DNA of 64,000 nt, from assembly GCF_910578445.1 (NCBI RefSeq), contig NZ_CAJTQC010000001.1:189919-253918 (forward strand), in the 5' to 3' direction. The first letter of the stretch is position 1. Every line of letters starts with the position of its first letter. The DNA comes from an uncultured Duncaniella sp. Its GTDB lineage: Bacteria > Bacteroidota > Bacteroidia > Bacteroidales > Muribaculaceae. Below the pieces are notes generated by a model. That model saw only the letters and a list, made by a program, of their open reading frames with translations. It did not search any database and was not told the origin of the DNA. A program made the position numbers and the translations under genes. Positions 44,563 through 53,215 of this stretch are shown here, in pieces.

Positions 44563-46113
44563 TTAATGAATAATTTTCTTAAAAACTTTATTTCCTTTCT
44601 TCACAATATAAAAACCCTTTCGTGGTGTTTCAACTTCATGTCCATTTATATCATAGTACTTTGGCTGTAAATTGTCAATAACATTATCGATATCTTCTAA
44701 TTTAGAATTCTCAGGAAGTTGTAATTCGAAATAAAATTTAGCGCCATTTAATTGATATGCCGATTTATACTCATCTTTTGTTTTTATTACATTATCAACT
44801 AACTCCAGACAGCATGGGCTAATATTATACAGACTATAATAGATGGAAGTTGTAACATCTTCTAATACGCCACTATCATTCTGAATAAAATTAGCTCCTA
44901 ATAAAGAATATTCACACCAAACATCGTTCGGCTCTTCTGCATGTATTATTATATAATACTGCTTTCCTGATGTTCGATCAAAAATAAATTCTCTTTTATG
45001 TAAATATGGACGTGTTTGGTAAAGATTATCTGGTATAATCATAGAGAAATCCTCAAATGGAGTATTTTCACCTAATGGATTTACAACCCTAAATAAACCA
45101 GTCTTATATCTGTGCATCTCTACATCCACCTCATATTCTTTTCCAAGCCATTTAAGAGTTTGAGCATCTAATATAGGTTCAAATCCATTTGTATATGGAG
45201 CATTTGCAATCTCAGGCTCTACCATTCTTCCCTTACCAAGTTTAACCCAATTCTCGCCATCTATTAATGTAGCAAAAGTACCTTTTAATGTTTGAGTAAG
45301 CCAATCACCATCATTGTCATATCCTACTACATACACGATATGATAACCTGTCTTTTCAAATGGAACGTATACCTCTGTATTAGCGTCCATTTCACCTACA
45401 GCAACTACCCATTCTGAATCAGGAATTTTCTCACTATATCCTTTAAGGTAATCAAGATAATTATTGATATCGGATGTATCCCTATTTGCATCACTCACTA
45501 CAACATATTTAAAATGAGTTAAATAATTTTCGCTATTAGCCCGTATAATTCCATATTCCGAATTAGGATGTGATTCATGAAAATAGATACTATATGAGGG
45601 CGAAACCACAGTGGGTGAAATAAATTTATGAGATGTATTATATCCATAATACTGTCCTGTCTGGGTCTCCATACACATGAAAAATAAATTCATTTTCAAT
45701 CCTCGTTTTGGATGAAATTCCCCCTGACCAGCATTTACAGTCACATACTCCAAAGGCTTGAAACTAGGAGATACAATATGAGAAGGCACAACGTATTTTG
45801 TTTCCGTTTTATTCCAATACACCTTATCTTTTTGAGAATCATATGACATTATAAAATCTTCAGTACCAAAAAGATTAACTAATTTAAATTCTATATTTCC
45901 ATTTTCATCAGTTCGTTTCATCAGTTCCACTTCCGAAGGATACTGACACATAAATAAAGTTTCCCAGATATACGTATTACCGACAATATCACGACTTGAA
46001 CATGTCTGATATACCTCCCAATCACCCCATACATTACCATCAGTCTCAGATTTTATCTGAGACCATGCATCCATAGTAAAAACTACGAATAATAAGAATA
46101 AAAAATTTTTCAT
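44563..46113 (-). CDS. Secreted protein of unknown function with a C-terminal sorting-like tail
   Basis: A 516-residue protein I cannot assign to a family. MKNFLFLLFVVFTMDAWSQ is a signal peptide. The body is beta-rich with many aromatic residues. The last 32 or so residues (YYDINGHEVETPRKGFYIV, then KKGNKVFKKIIH) match the short C-terminal domain common on secreted Bacteroidales proteins and related to type IX secretion tails. Surface display or secretion is therefore likely. Codon use and AT content differ from the core genes around it, suggesting lineage-specific or acquired DNA. Confidence 0.7.
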   Translation of the reverse strand: MKNFLFLLFVVFTMDAWSQIKSETDGNVWGDWEVYQTCSSRDIVGNTYIWETLFMCQYPSEVELMKRTDENGNIEFKLVNLFGTEDFIMSYDSQKDKVYWNKTETKYVVPSHIVSPSFKPLEYVTVNAGQGEFHPKRGLKMNLFFMCMETQTGQYYGYNTSHKFISPTVVSPSYSIYFHESHPNSEYGIIRANSENYLTHFKYVVVSDANRDTSDINNYLDYLKGYSEKIPDSEWVVAVGEMDANTEVYVPFEKTGYHIVYVVGYDNDGDWLTQTLKGTFATLIDGENWVKLGKGRMVEPEIANAPYTNGFEPILDAQTLKWLGKEYEVDVEMHRYKTGLFRVVNPLGENTPFEDFSMIIPDNLYQTRPYLHKREFIFDRTSGKQYYIIIHAEEPNDVWCEYSLLGANFIQNDSGVLEDVTTSIYYSLYNISPCCLELVDNVIKTKDEYKSAYQLNGAKFYFELQLPENSKLEDIDNVIDNLQPKYYDINGHEVETPRKGFYIVKKGNKVFKKIIH

Positions 46114-46202
46114 ATAGCACTAATATTTAAATCTGTATGTTATTCACAAAATTCGATGATAATAATGATGTAATTCCACTACTATCAATTAGCAATCATA
46201 TA

Positions 46203-46234
46203 CAAATATAAATCTTAAAATCAATATATCCAAA
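46203..46234 (-). promoter_or_regulatory. Promoter of the 516-residue secreted protein gene
   Basis: Minus strand TTTG (46231-46234), 20-bp spacer, TATATTTG (46203-46210). A second TATATTTG overlaps the -33 box at 46231-46238. The leader is about 85 nt. Confidence 0.6.
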
Positions 46235-46280
46235 TATATTACATTTCCTGTCAATGTTTGCCCATATGAATTCACTAAAA

Positions 46281-46374
46281 ACAGCGCTAAAAATATACAG
46301 AAAACTCCCGCTATCACATGGTAGCGGGAGTTTTTTATTAGCGGGAGTTTTTATTTGTATATTTTTAGCGCTGT
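46281..46374. terminator. Nested palindrome at the end of kdgK
   Basis: Perfect 19-bp outer arms (46281-46299 and 46356-46374) enclose a 13-bp inner hairpin (46301-46313 with 46322-46334). A second copy of the inner 3' arm (TAGCGGGAG) follows at 46339-46347, allowing alternative pairing. The right outer arm contains the kdgK stop codon and last codons. In the kdgK direction the inner stem is followed by TTTT, so it probably terminates the uronate operon. Confidence 0.75.
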
Positions 46375-47384
46375 ACGCGGCCGTTTGCGTTACCGCCGGC
46401 GAGAGCCTTGACTTCGTCAACAGTGACGAGGTTGAAGTCACCGGGGATAGTGTGCTTGAGAGCAGATGCGGCAACTGCAAATTCGAGAGCCTCACCCTGA
46501 GTAGGCATGGTGAGAAGGCCGTAGATGACACCACCTGAGAATGAGTCACCACCACCTACACGGTCGATGATGGGGTTGATGTCGTAGCGCTTTGACTCGT
46601 AGAATTCCTCTCCGTTGTAGATCATAGCCTTCCAGCCATTGTGGGTAGCAGAGAATGATTCACGGAGGGTAGAGATGACATACTTGAAGTCAAATTCCTT
46701 GGCCATAGCCTTGAAGATGCCCTTGTAGCCTTCAGCGTTGGTTTCGCCGCCTTCAACGTCAGCATCAGGCTTGAAGCCGAGACAGAGTTCAGCATCTTCC
46801 TCATTGCCGATGCAGACATCGACATACTGCATGAGAGGACGCATGATTGACTGAGCCTTTTCCTTTGACCAGAGTTTCTTACGGAAGTTAAGGTCGACAG
46901 AAACAGTCACGCCGTGACGCTTTGCAGCCTCGCAGGCAAGACGGGTAAGTTCGGCAGCCTTGTCGCTGATAGCGGGAGTGATGCCGCTCCAGTGGAACCA
47001 GTCGGCTCCTTCCATGATTGCATCGAAATCAAAATCTTCGGGATCGGCCTCAGCAATAGCTGAATTAGCACGGTCGTAGATCACCTTTGAAGGACGCATT
47101 GAAGCACCGGTCTCGCAATAGTAGATACCTACACGGTCACCGCCACGTGCGATGTGGTCAGTGTGTACGCCATAGCGACGGAGGGCATTGACAGCAGCCT
47201 GACCGATTTCGTGCTTGGGAAGTTTAGACACGAAGTAAGCGTCAAGGCCATAGTTTGCGCAGCTGACAGCCACATTGGCTTCGCCGCCACCCCAGATGAC
47301 ATCGAAATTATCTACTTGAACAAAACGATGGTTTCCTTCGGGAGAAAGGCGAAGCATGATTTCGCCTAAAGTTACGACTTTCAT
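46365..47384 (-). CDS. kdgK: 2-dehydro-3-deoxygluconokinase
   Basis: PfkB-family kinase predicted to phosphorylate 2-keto-3-deoxygluconate (KDG) to KDPG. It has the substrate loop GGGEANVAVSCANYGL and the catalytic anion-hole motif DRVGGGDSFSGGVIYG (Asp base). Its N-terminus, VTLGEIMLRLSPEG, is typical of KdgK. The assignment is strengthened by its position as last gene of an operon with kduI and kduD; KDG is the product of KduD. No KDPG aldolase is in the window. A nested palindrome overlaps its stop codon. Confidence 0.9.
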   Translation of the reverse strand: MKVVTLGEIMLRLSPEGNHRFVQVDNFDVIWGGGEANVAVSCANYGLDAYFVSKLPKHEIGQAAVNALRRYGVHTDHIARGGDRVGIYYCETGASMRPSKVIYDRANSAIAEADPEDFDFDAIMEGADWFHWSGITPAISDKAAELTRLACEAAKRHGVTVSVDLNFRKKLWSKEKAQSIMRPLMQYVDVCIGNEEDAELCLGFKPDADVEGGETNAEGYKGIFKAMAKEFDFKYVISTLRESFSATHNGWKAMIYNGEEFYESKRYDINPIIDRVGGGDSFSGGVIYGLLTMPTQGEALEFAVAASALKHTIPGDFNLVTVDEVKALAGGNANGRVQR

Positions 47385-47417
47385 GATAATTTATGATTTA
47401 TATTGGATAAAAAAACA

Positions 47418-48338
47418 TTATTCCATTTCAAGATAGGTCACCTTGTCCATGTCGCCATAATCAAGGTTTTCACCACCCATGCCCCAGATGAACATGTAGT
47501 TTGAAGTTCCGGCGGCAGCGTGGATCGACCATTCGGGCGACATTACAGCCTGCTCGTTGTGAAGCCAGATGAGACGGTTTTCCTGAGGCTCACCCATGAG
47601 ATGGCAGATTGCGTTGCCTTCGGGAACATTGAAATAATAGTAAGCCTCGACGCGACGGTCATGGGTATGAGCCGGCATTGTGTTCCAGACGCTACCGGGC
47701 TTAAGCTCGGTAAGACCCATCTGAAGCTGGCAAGGTCCTTCTTCAAGCACGTTTGAAACGATGAGCTGATTGATCACGCGGTCATTTGACTCTTCGAGCG
47801 AACCGGCCTTGATGCAGTTAGCCTTGATAGAACCCTTGCGCCCATCGATTGTGATGAGCTGGGTCTTGTATTCCTTGTGGGCAGGAGTTGAATTGATATA
47901 GAATTTTGCAGGGTTTGCCGCATCCTTGCTGCGGAAAGTCACATTCTTATTTCCACGGCCTACGTAGAGAGCATCCTTGAAGTGGAGCTCATATTCCTTG
48001 CCGTCGACAGTCACGATGCCGTCGCCACCTGTGTTGATGACGCCAAGCTCGCGACGCTCAAGGAAATATTTCGATTTGAGCGGATCGATGGTTTCAAGTA
48101 CAATCTCCTTGCCTACGGGGCTGACACCACCGTAGATAAGACGGTCATACATTGAGTAGGTGAGATTTATTTTGTTCTGTTCCATGACTTTGGGCATCAT
48201 GAAGTGTGAGCGGAGCTGCTTTGTGTCATAATGCTTTACGTCATCGGGATGACAGGCACGAAGAACCGAATATTCGGTCTGAGCCATACCTGAGAGTGAG
48301 ATGCTCATAAGTGCGATAGCTGTTAATATTTTCTTCAT
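47418..48338 (-). CDS. kduI: 4-deoxy-L-threo-5-hexosulose-uronate ketol-isomerase with a signal peptide
   Basis: Cupin isomerase converting 4-deoxy-5-ketouronate (from unsaturated uronates) to 2,5-diketo-3-deoxygluconate. All four zinc ligands of KduI are kept: H224, H226 (AHTHDRR), E231 and H273 (WSIHAAAG). [15 protein letters not shown] and [13 protein letters not shown] are also family-typical. At 306 aa it is about 27 residues longer than usual. The extra N-terminus ([20 protein letters not shown]) reads as a clear signal peptide, so it is predicted to be periplasmic, whereas E. coli KduI is cytoplasmic. It starts 8 bp after the transporter gene. Confidence 0.92.
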   Translation of the reverse strand: MKKILTAIALMSISLSGMAQTEYSVLRACHPDDVKHYDTKQLRSHFMMPKVMEQNKINLTYSMYDRLIYGGVSPVGKEIVLETIDPLKSKYFLERRELGVINTGGDGIVTVDGKEYELHFKDALYVGRGNKNVTFRSKDAANPAKFYINSTPAHKEYKTQLITIDGRKGSIKANCIKAGSLEESNDRVINQLIVSNVLEEGPCQLQMGLTELKPGSVWNTMPAHTHDRRVEAYYYFNVPEGNAICHLMGEPQENRLIWLHNEQAVMSPEWSIHAAAGTSNYMFIWGMGGENLDYGDMDKVTYLEME

Positions 48339-48346
48339 AAGTCTAT

Positions 48347-49768
48347 TTATTCTGTTTTCTGAATTTCATCTGAATTCTTGGCAACCATAGCTTTCTGATT
48401 GCGGACGATGAGAATACGGTTCCATATCATGAGACCCATTGTCACAATGACGAGGAGTCCTGAACCAATCCATTTAAGATTTTCAGTGCACTGATAGATA
48501 ATCCATGCGAGGGGGCTTGATGCGAAGTCAAGGCTGCCTCCCTGAAAGCCGGCCGGGATTGAAACCGCGGCGTCGCCGGTAGCGGCATATACATCCTTGG
48601 CTGCGAGCGTGAATGCTCCGGCAAGATTTGTCACCATGTAGAGTCCCATCACGATTACCACAAGGCCTATGATAAAGGTCTTGACTACATTGCCCTTGGT
48701 GAAAGGCAACACGAGGGGAAAGACATAGAACATTCCGGCAAGCGAAGCAAGAGGAAGGAACTGGTTGCCCGGAAGGACGACAGCAAGAAGAAGCGTCACG
48801 GGAATCAGCAAGAGTGAAACCACGAGGGTAGTCGGATGACCGATGACAAGCGCAGGGCTCATGCCGATATTGAGGCCGTCAGCGCCCTTGAATTTACGGG
48901 CGATAAGGCTGCGGGTTGCATCGCTGATAGGCTTCAGACCTTCAATGAAAAGCACTGTTACGCGGGGAATAAGCTCCATGACAGCACCCATCTTGATACC
49001 GAGGCCGAGAATATAAGGAATCTTGTCGACAATTTCAGCGCCTGAGTTGCAGGTAAGGCATCCGATGCCTATGCCGACCACTACTCCAAGGAAGAGGGGT
49101 TCGCCGAGGAGTCCGAATTTCTTCTTCATTCCTTCAGCGTCAATCTCAAGTTTCTCAATACCGGGAATCATGTCAAGCCCCTTGTTGATGGCCCATGCAA
49201 AGGGAACAAAGCCACCACAGAAAGGCTGCGGAATAGAGATTCCTTCCATGTCCTTATAGAAACCCTGAAATTTTTTGGCTGTCATGTCGGCTATGATCAA
49301 TGTGATTATGTAGCAGATAATCGCACCAAAGAAGCCCCATGCAAGAGATTCGCTTGCAAAATAGATGACAGCACCGATAAAGGCGAAGTGCCAGTAGTTC
49401 CAAAGGTCAATATTGACCGTGCGTGTGGTCTTTGTGAGAAGCATCAGAAGATTGACACCAAGACACACGGGAATAATAAACGCACCGACAGCAGTATTAT
49501 ATGCAACAGCTGCAGCGGCCGGCCATCCCATGTCGAAAACTTTCAGCTGAAGATCGTAAATTTCAACAACTTTGTCGAGGGCCGGGCCAAGAGCCGAGGT
49601 AAGAAGCGCGGTCACAATCGAGAGTCCGATGAAACCGACACCAACCTTAAGGCCTGACTTCAACGAATTACCGAAGCTAAGGCCAATGCAAAGGCCGAGT
49701 ACGGTGAAGATGATTGGCATCATCACAGCCGCACCCAGTCCTATGATATAAGAAAAAACTTGTTCCAC
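48347..49768 (-). CDS. Orphan PTS galactitol-type EIIC permease
   Basis: A membrane protein of about 474 residues with 10 or more hydrophobic segments that resembles GatC (EIIC-Gat family) end to end. Shared features are the start [65 protein letters not shown], and [20 protein letters not shown]. No EIIA, EIIB, HPr or EI gene is in the window, and Bacteroidales generally lack a sugar PTS, so it probably works as a secondary transporter of a ketouronate. The GTG at 49768 aligns best with the GatC N-terminus. A TTG at 49783 would add 5 residues. Confidence 0.85.
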   Translation of the reverse strand: MEQVFSYIIGLGAAVMMPIIFTVLGLCIGLSFGNSLKSGLKVGVGFIGLSIVTALLTSALGPALDKVVEIYDLQLKVFDMGWPAAAAVAYNTAVGAFIIPVCLGVNLLMLLTKTTRTVNIDLWNYWHFAFIGAVIYFASESLAWGFFGAIICYIITLIIADMTAKKFQGFYKDMEGISIPQPFCGGFVPFAWAINKGLDMIPGIEKLEIDAEGMKKKFGLLGEPLFLGVVVGIGIGCLTCNSGAEIVDKIPYILGLGIKMGAVMELIPRVTVLFIEGLKPISDATRSLIARKFKGADGLNIGMSPALVIGHPTTLVVSLLLIPVTLLLAVVLPGNQFLPLASLAGMFYVFPLVLPFTKGNVVKTFIIGLVVIVMGLYMVTNLAGAFTLAAKDVYAATGDAAVSIPAGFQGGSLDFASSPLAWIIYQCTENLKWIGSGLLVIVTMGLMIWNRILIVRNQKAMVAKNSDEIQKTE

Positions 49769-49802
49769 GTTGTATTGTACCAATTTTACAGCTTACTGTC
49801 GC

Positions 49803-49895
49803 GAGCCGGTCAATCAAAGTCCAAGCGGTTATCCACATCAGCCCTATAATATCGGGCTGACATCGTAACACACTTCATATCTAAAAAACCGGCTC
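49803..49895 (-). promoter_or_regulatory. Paired inverted repeats between kduD and the EIIC gene
   Basis: GAGCCGGT (49803-49810) complements ACCGGCTC (49888-49895), and within them TCAGCCC (49838-49844) complements GGGCTGA (49854-49860). The 130-bp gap is the only long one in the operon. It may attenuate or process the transcript between the two genes. Confidence 0.4.
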
Positions 49896-49911
49896 AGACA
49901 CTAAACTATTA

Positions 49912-50706
49912 TTATTTAGGCTGCTTGCCGATATATGCAAGAATACCGCCATCCACATAGAGTACATGGCCATTGACGAAATCCGACGCATCAGAAGCAA
50001 GGAAGACAGCGGGGCCCATGAGGTCCTCAGGAGTACCCCAACGTGCGGCAGGAGTCTTTGAGATGATGAACTGGTCGAAAGGATGACGGCTACCGTCGGC
50101 CTGACGCTCGCGGAGAGGTGCAGTCTGTTCGGTTGCGATGTAACCCGGGCCTATGCCGTTACACTGGATGTTGTGTTCGCCATATTCAGAGCAGATGTTG
50201 CGTGTAAGCATCTTCAAGCCACCCTTGGCTGCCGCATATGCGCTGACAGTCTCACGGCCAAGCTCACTCATCATCGAGCAGATGTTGATGATTTTTCCGT
50301 GGCCTTTCTTAATCATACCTGGGATAACGGCCTTGGCACAGATATAAGGTGCAATGAGATCGACATCGACTACGCGACGGAAATCTTCCACGCTCATCTG
50401 TTCCATGGGAATACGCTTGATAATGCCGGCATTGTTTACAAGGATGTCAATAGTTCCGACTGTAGCTTCGATATCAGCTACCATAGCCTTTACGGCTTCT
50501 TCGTCTGTAACATCGCAAAGATAACCTTTGGCCTCGATACCGAGTTCCTTGTATGCCTTGAGACCACGGTCGACAGTTTCCTGACGAGAGCAGTTAAACA
50601 CAATTTTCGCACCGGCCTCAGCATATGCCTGAGCGATTGCGAGCCCGATTCCATAAGCGGCGCCGGTCACAAGAGCGACCTTGCCTTCAAGTGAAAAATT
50701 TACCAT
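49912..50706 (-). CDS. kduD: 2-dehydro-3-deoxy-D-gluconate 5-dehydrogenase (SDR)
   Basis: Short-chain dehydrogenase predicted to reduce 2,5-diketo-3-deoxygluconate to KDG with NAD(P)H. The Rossmann motif is TGAAYGIGLAIA, followed by NNAGI and the catalytic YAAAKGG. MVNFSLEGKVALVTG and the C-terminal VNGHVLYVDGGILAYIG are typical of KduD. SDRs are hard to assign from sequence alone, but first position in an operon with kduI and kdgK makes KduD the best reading. A promoter with exact -33 and near-exact -7 boxes lies 67 bp upstream. Confidence 0.88.
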   Translation of the reverse strand: MVNFSLEGKVALVTGAAYGIGLAIAQAYAEAGAKIVFNCSRQETVDRGLKAYKELGIEAKGYLCDVTDEEAVKAMVADIEATVGTIDILVNNAGIIKRIPMEQMSVEDFRRVVDVDLIAPYICAKAVIPGMIKKGHGKIINICSMMSELGRETVSAYAAAKGGLKMLTRNICSEYGEHNIQCNGIGPGYIATEQTAPLRERQADGSRHPFDQFIISKTPAARWGTPEDLMGPAVFLASDASDFVNGHVLYVDGGILAYIGKQPK

Positions 50707-50772
50707 ATATGCGTAGTTTAATAAGTTTCAATGGTTTAAGGTAGAGAAGCTAAATGTTTTACAAATCGGTTG

Positions 50773-50803
50773 TAAAATTAATAAATTTAACATTCACGCC
50801 AAA
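50773..50803 (-). promoter_or_regulatory. Promoter of the kduD operon
   Basis: Minus strand TTTG (50800-50803), 19-bp spacer, TAATTTTA (50773-50780), one base off TAnnTTTG. A weak -7 box at optimal spacing suits a promoter needing an activator. The leader is about 60 nt. Confidence 0.6.
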
Positions 50804-50906
50804 ATTTAGCCACTTAAAACTTGTGAAAATCGACTCCAACTATACAAGCCTTACTGTAATTTGAATTTTATTTACACTTTTCGACGCTAATATAGGATTT
50901 TATTAC

Positions 50907-50914
50907 TAAATTTG
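50907..50914 (+). promoter_or_regulatory. -7 box for fbp
   Basis: TAAATTTG, exact match. A TTG inside it could open a longer frame (50912), but transcription starts about 7 bp later, so the ATG at 50978 is the start, with a leader near 55 nt. Confidence 0.55.
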
Positions 50915-50977
50915 CTTCCAAAGAAAAACGGGGGACACAAGAATGCCCCCTGTCAAATCAACGATAATCTAACCGCC

Positions 50978-52993
50978 ATGTCACCTATCGACACAAAGGT
51001 CACAACCCAACAGGCAGAAAACGACCGCCGAATACTTGAGCTGCTTGCCCAGACTTTCCCCGACATCAGTTCTGCAAGCACAGAAATCATCAATCTTGAA
51101 GCTATACTCAACCTGCCGAAAGGCACTGAGCATTTCGTCGCCGACCTCCACGGCGAGCATGAGGCATTCCGCCACATATTAAAAAACGCCTCCGGAAATA
51201 TCAAACGTAAGGTAACCGACATCTACGGCACGTCGATGCGGGAAAACGAAATCCGCCAGCTATGCTCGCTGATTTATTATCCGGAGGAGAAGATGCAGAT
51301 TGTCCGGTCCACCGAGGAGGACATGGAAGACTTCTATAACATCACACTTCATCAGCTGATAAAGGTATGCCAAAGTGTATCGTCAAAATACACACGCTCG
51401 AAAGTCCGCAAAGCCCTGCCGAAAGAATTTGCATATATCATCGAGGAACTTCTTCATGAAGAACGCGGCGAATACGACAAGCAGGCCTACTTCAACCGCA
51501 TCATCGAGACAATCATATCAACCGGACAGGCCGATGCATTCGTCGTAGCCATGTGTAAGGTCATCCAGAAGCTCAGCATTGACCAGCTCCACATACTCGG
51601 CGATGTCTATGACCGCGGTCCGGGCGCACACATCATCATGGATACGCTGTGTCACTACGGCAACTGGGACATCCAATGGGGCAACCATGACATGCTCTGG
51701 ATGGGCGCAGCCGCCGGCAACGAATGCTGCATAGCCAATGTCGTGCGCGTCTCGCTACGATATGCGAATCTCACCACTCTTGAGGACGGCTATGGCATCA
51801 ACCTCCTCCCGCTTGCCACAATGGCGATGGAGACCTATGCCGACGATCCATGCACGGAATTCGCTCCACGCGTAGACAAGGACAACAACGAGCATCCTGA
51901 AAAGACCCTACGCCTTATGGCCCAGATGCACAAGGCCATCGCAGTCATACAGTTCAAACTTGAAGGCGCGATGACACTGAAGCATCCGGAATGGGAAATG
52001 ACCGACCGCAATCTGCTCCACAAGATAGACTATGATAAAGGTACTGTCGAAATCGACGGCAAGGCATATGACATCTGCGACACAAACTTCCCGACAATAA
52101 ACCCGGCCAACCCCTATGAACTTACCGAAGAGGAGAAAGAACTCATGGCCAAGCTCCGCCATTCATTCTCAGTAAGCACCGGCCTTAAACACCACATCTC
52201 GCTCCTTTTCAGTCATGGCTGCATGTATGGCATCTACAACTCCAATCTGCTTTTCCATGCTTCGATGCCGCTCAACGCCGACGGCTCGCTAAAAGATGTG
52301 ATAGTCTACGGTGAGAAATACAAAGGACGTGAACTCTTCCACCGAATCGGCATATTGCTGCGTTCGGCATTCAACGATGACACGCCCCCTGAAGAAAAGG
52401 CCTACGCACGTGACTACTATTGGTATCTGTGGTGCGGTCCGGACTCTCCGTTGTTCGACAAGAGCAAGATGACCACCTTCGAACGGTATTTCATAAAAGA
52501 CCCGGAAGCCCACAAGGAAGAAAAAGGATATTACTACACCTTGCGACAAAACGAGGAAATATGCGACATGATTCTTGATGAATTCGGCGTGGACGGCTCG
52601 CAACGCCACATCATCAACGGTCATGTTCCTGTCAGGACTCAAAAAGGGGAAAGCCCGATCCGCGCCAACGGCAAACTCATGGTTATCGACGGTGGCTTTG
52701 CAAAAGCCTATCACAAGACCACAGGTATTGCCGGCTATACGCTCATCTACCACAGCAGCAACTTCGAACTTGTAGAACATGAGCCATTTATCTCTGAAGA
52801 AGAGGCCATCAGAAGCGGTACTGACATCGTACGCTCGACTAAAATGGTCGAACAGACAACGCAACGCATACGTGTGCGCGACACAGACAAGGGCAAAATC
52901 CTACAAAGTCAGATTGACGAGCTGACAGAGCTTCTTTACGCTTTCCGCCACGGAATAATCAAAGAACGGACCACAGGAAAGATAATAATCTGA
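50978..52993 (+). CDS. fbp: Fructose-1,6-bisphosphatase, class III
   Basis: Gluconeogenic phosphatase of the metallophosphoesterase superfamily, typical of Firmicutes and Bacteroidetes. The metal-binding motifs are in order: FVADLHGEHEAF, ILGDVYDRGPGAHIIMD and WGNHDMLWMG. Further on are HSFSVSTGLKHHISLLFSHG and NGHVPVRTQKGESPI, both family-specific. Length is 671 aa from the ATG at 50978, the normal size. It is transcribed divergently from the uronate operon, whose product (pyruvate plus G3P via KDPG) feeds gluconeogenesis; that link is inference. Confidence 0.95.
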   Translation: MSPIDTKVTTQQAENDRRILELLAQTFPDISSASTEIINLEAILNLPKGTEHFVADLHGEHEAFRHILKNASGNIKRKVTDIYGTSMRENEIRQLCSLIYYPEEKMQIVRSTEEDMEDFYNITLHQLIKVCQSVSSKYTRSKVRKALPKEFAYIIEELLHEERGEYDKQAYFNRIIETIISTGQADAFVVAMCKVIQKLSIDQLHILGDVYDRGPGAHIIMDTLCHYGNWDIQWGNHDMLWMGAAAGNECCIANVVRVSLRYANLTTLEDGYGINLLPLATMAMETYADDPCTEFAPRVDKDNNEHPEKTLRLMAQMHKAIAVIQFKLEGAMTLKHPEWEMTDRNLLHKIDYDKGTVEIDGKAYDICDTNFPTINPANPYELTEEEKELMAKLRHSFSVSTGLKHHISLLFSHGCMYGIYNSNLLFHASMPLNADGSLKDVIVYGEKYKGRELFHRIGILLRSAFNDDTPPEEKAYARDYYWYLWCGPDSPLFDKSKMTTFERYFIKDPEAHKEEKGYYYTLRQNEEICDMILDEFGVDGSQRHIINGHVPVRTQKGESPIRANGKLMVIDGGFAKAYHKTTGIAGYTLIYHSSNFELVEHEPFISEEEAIRSGTDIVRSTKMVEQTTQRIRVRDTDKGKILQSQIDELTELLYAFRHGIIKERTTGKIII

Positions 52994-53120
52994 CCGAAGC
53001 GCTGATGCATTTTCGAGACAGCATGCAGGTTGTCAACAACGTCTGACTTACTGACAGTCCCGACAGCCAAATTCTTTTTAGAAGCAGACTTACTGACTGA
53101 TAAAGATGATTTTTCATAAC

Positions 53121-53162
53121 TCAAGGCTTAATTTTGTTGACTGCAACAAAATTAAGCCTTGA
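53121..53162. terminator. Bidirectional terminator between fbp and clc
   Basis: A perfect 19-bp stem (53121-53139 and 53144-53162) with loop ACTG, AT-rich at its apex. It lies between the converging fbp and ClC genes. Confidence 0.85.
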
Positions 53163-53215
53163 AATCTTTGAAAAGGTGCGATAATACAAAAAGTCTATAA
53201 AACTGTTGTCCGATT

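Noticed and set aside
50083..50694. 203-codon open frame opposite kduD
   Set aside because: Antisense of a complete SDR gene with Rossmann and YxxxK motifs.
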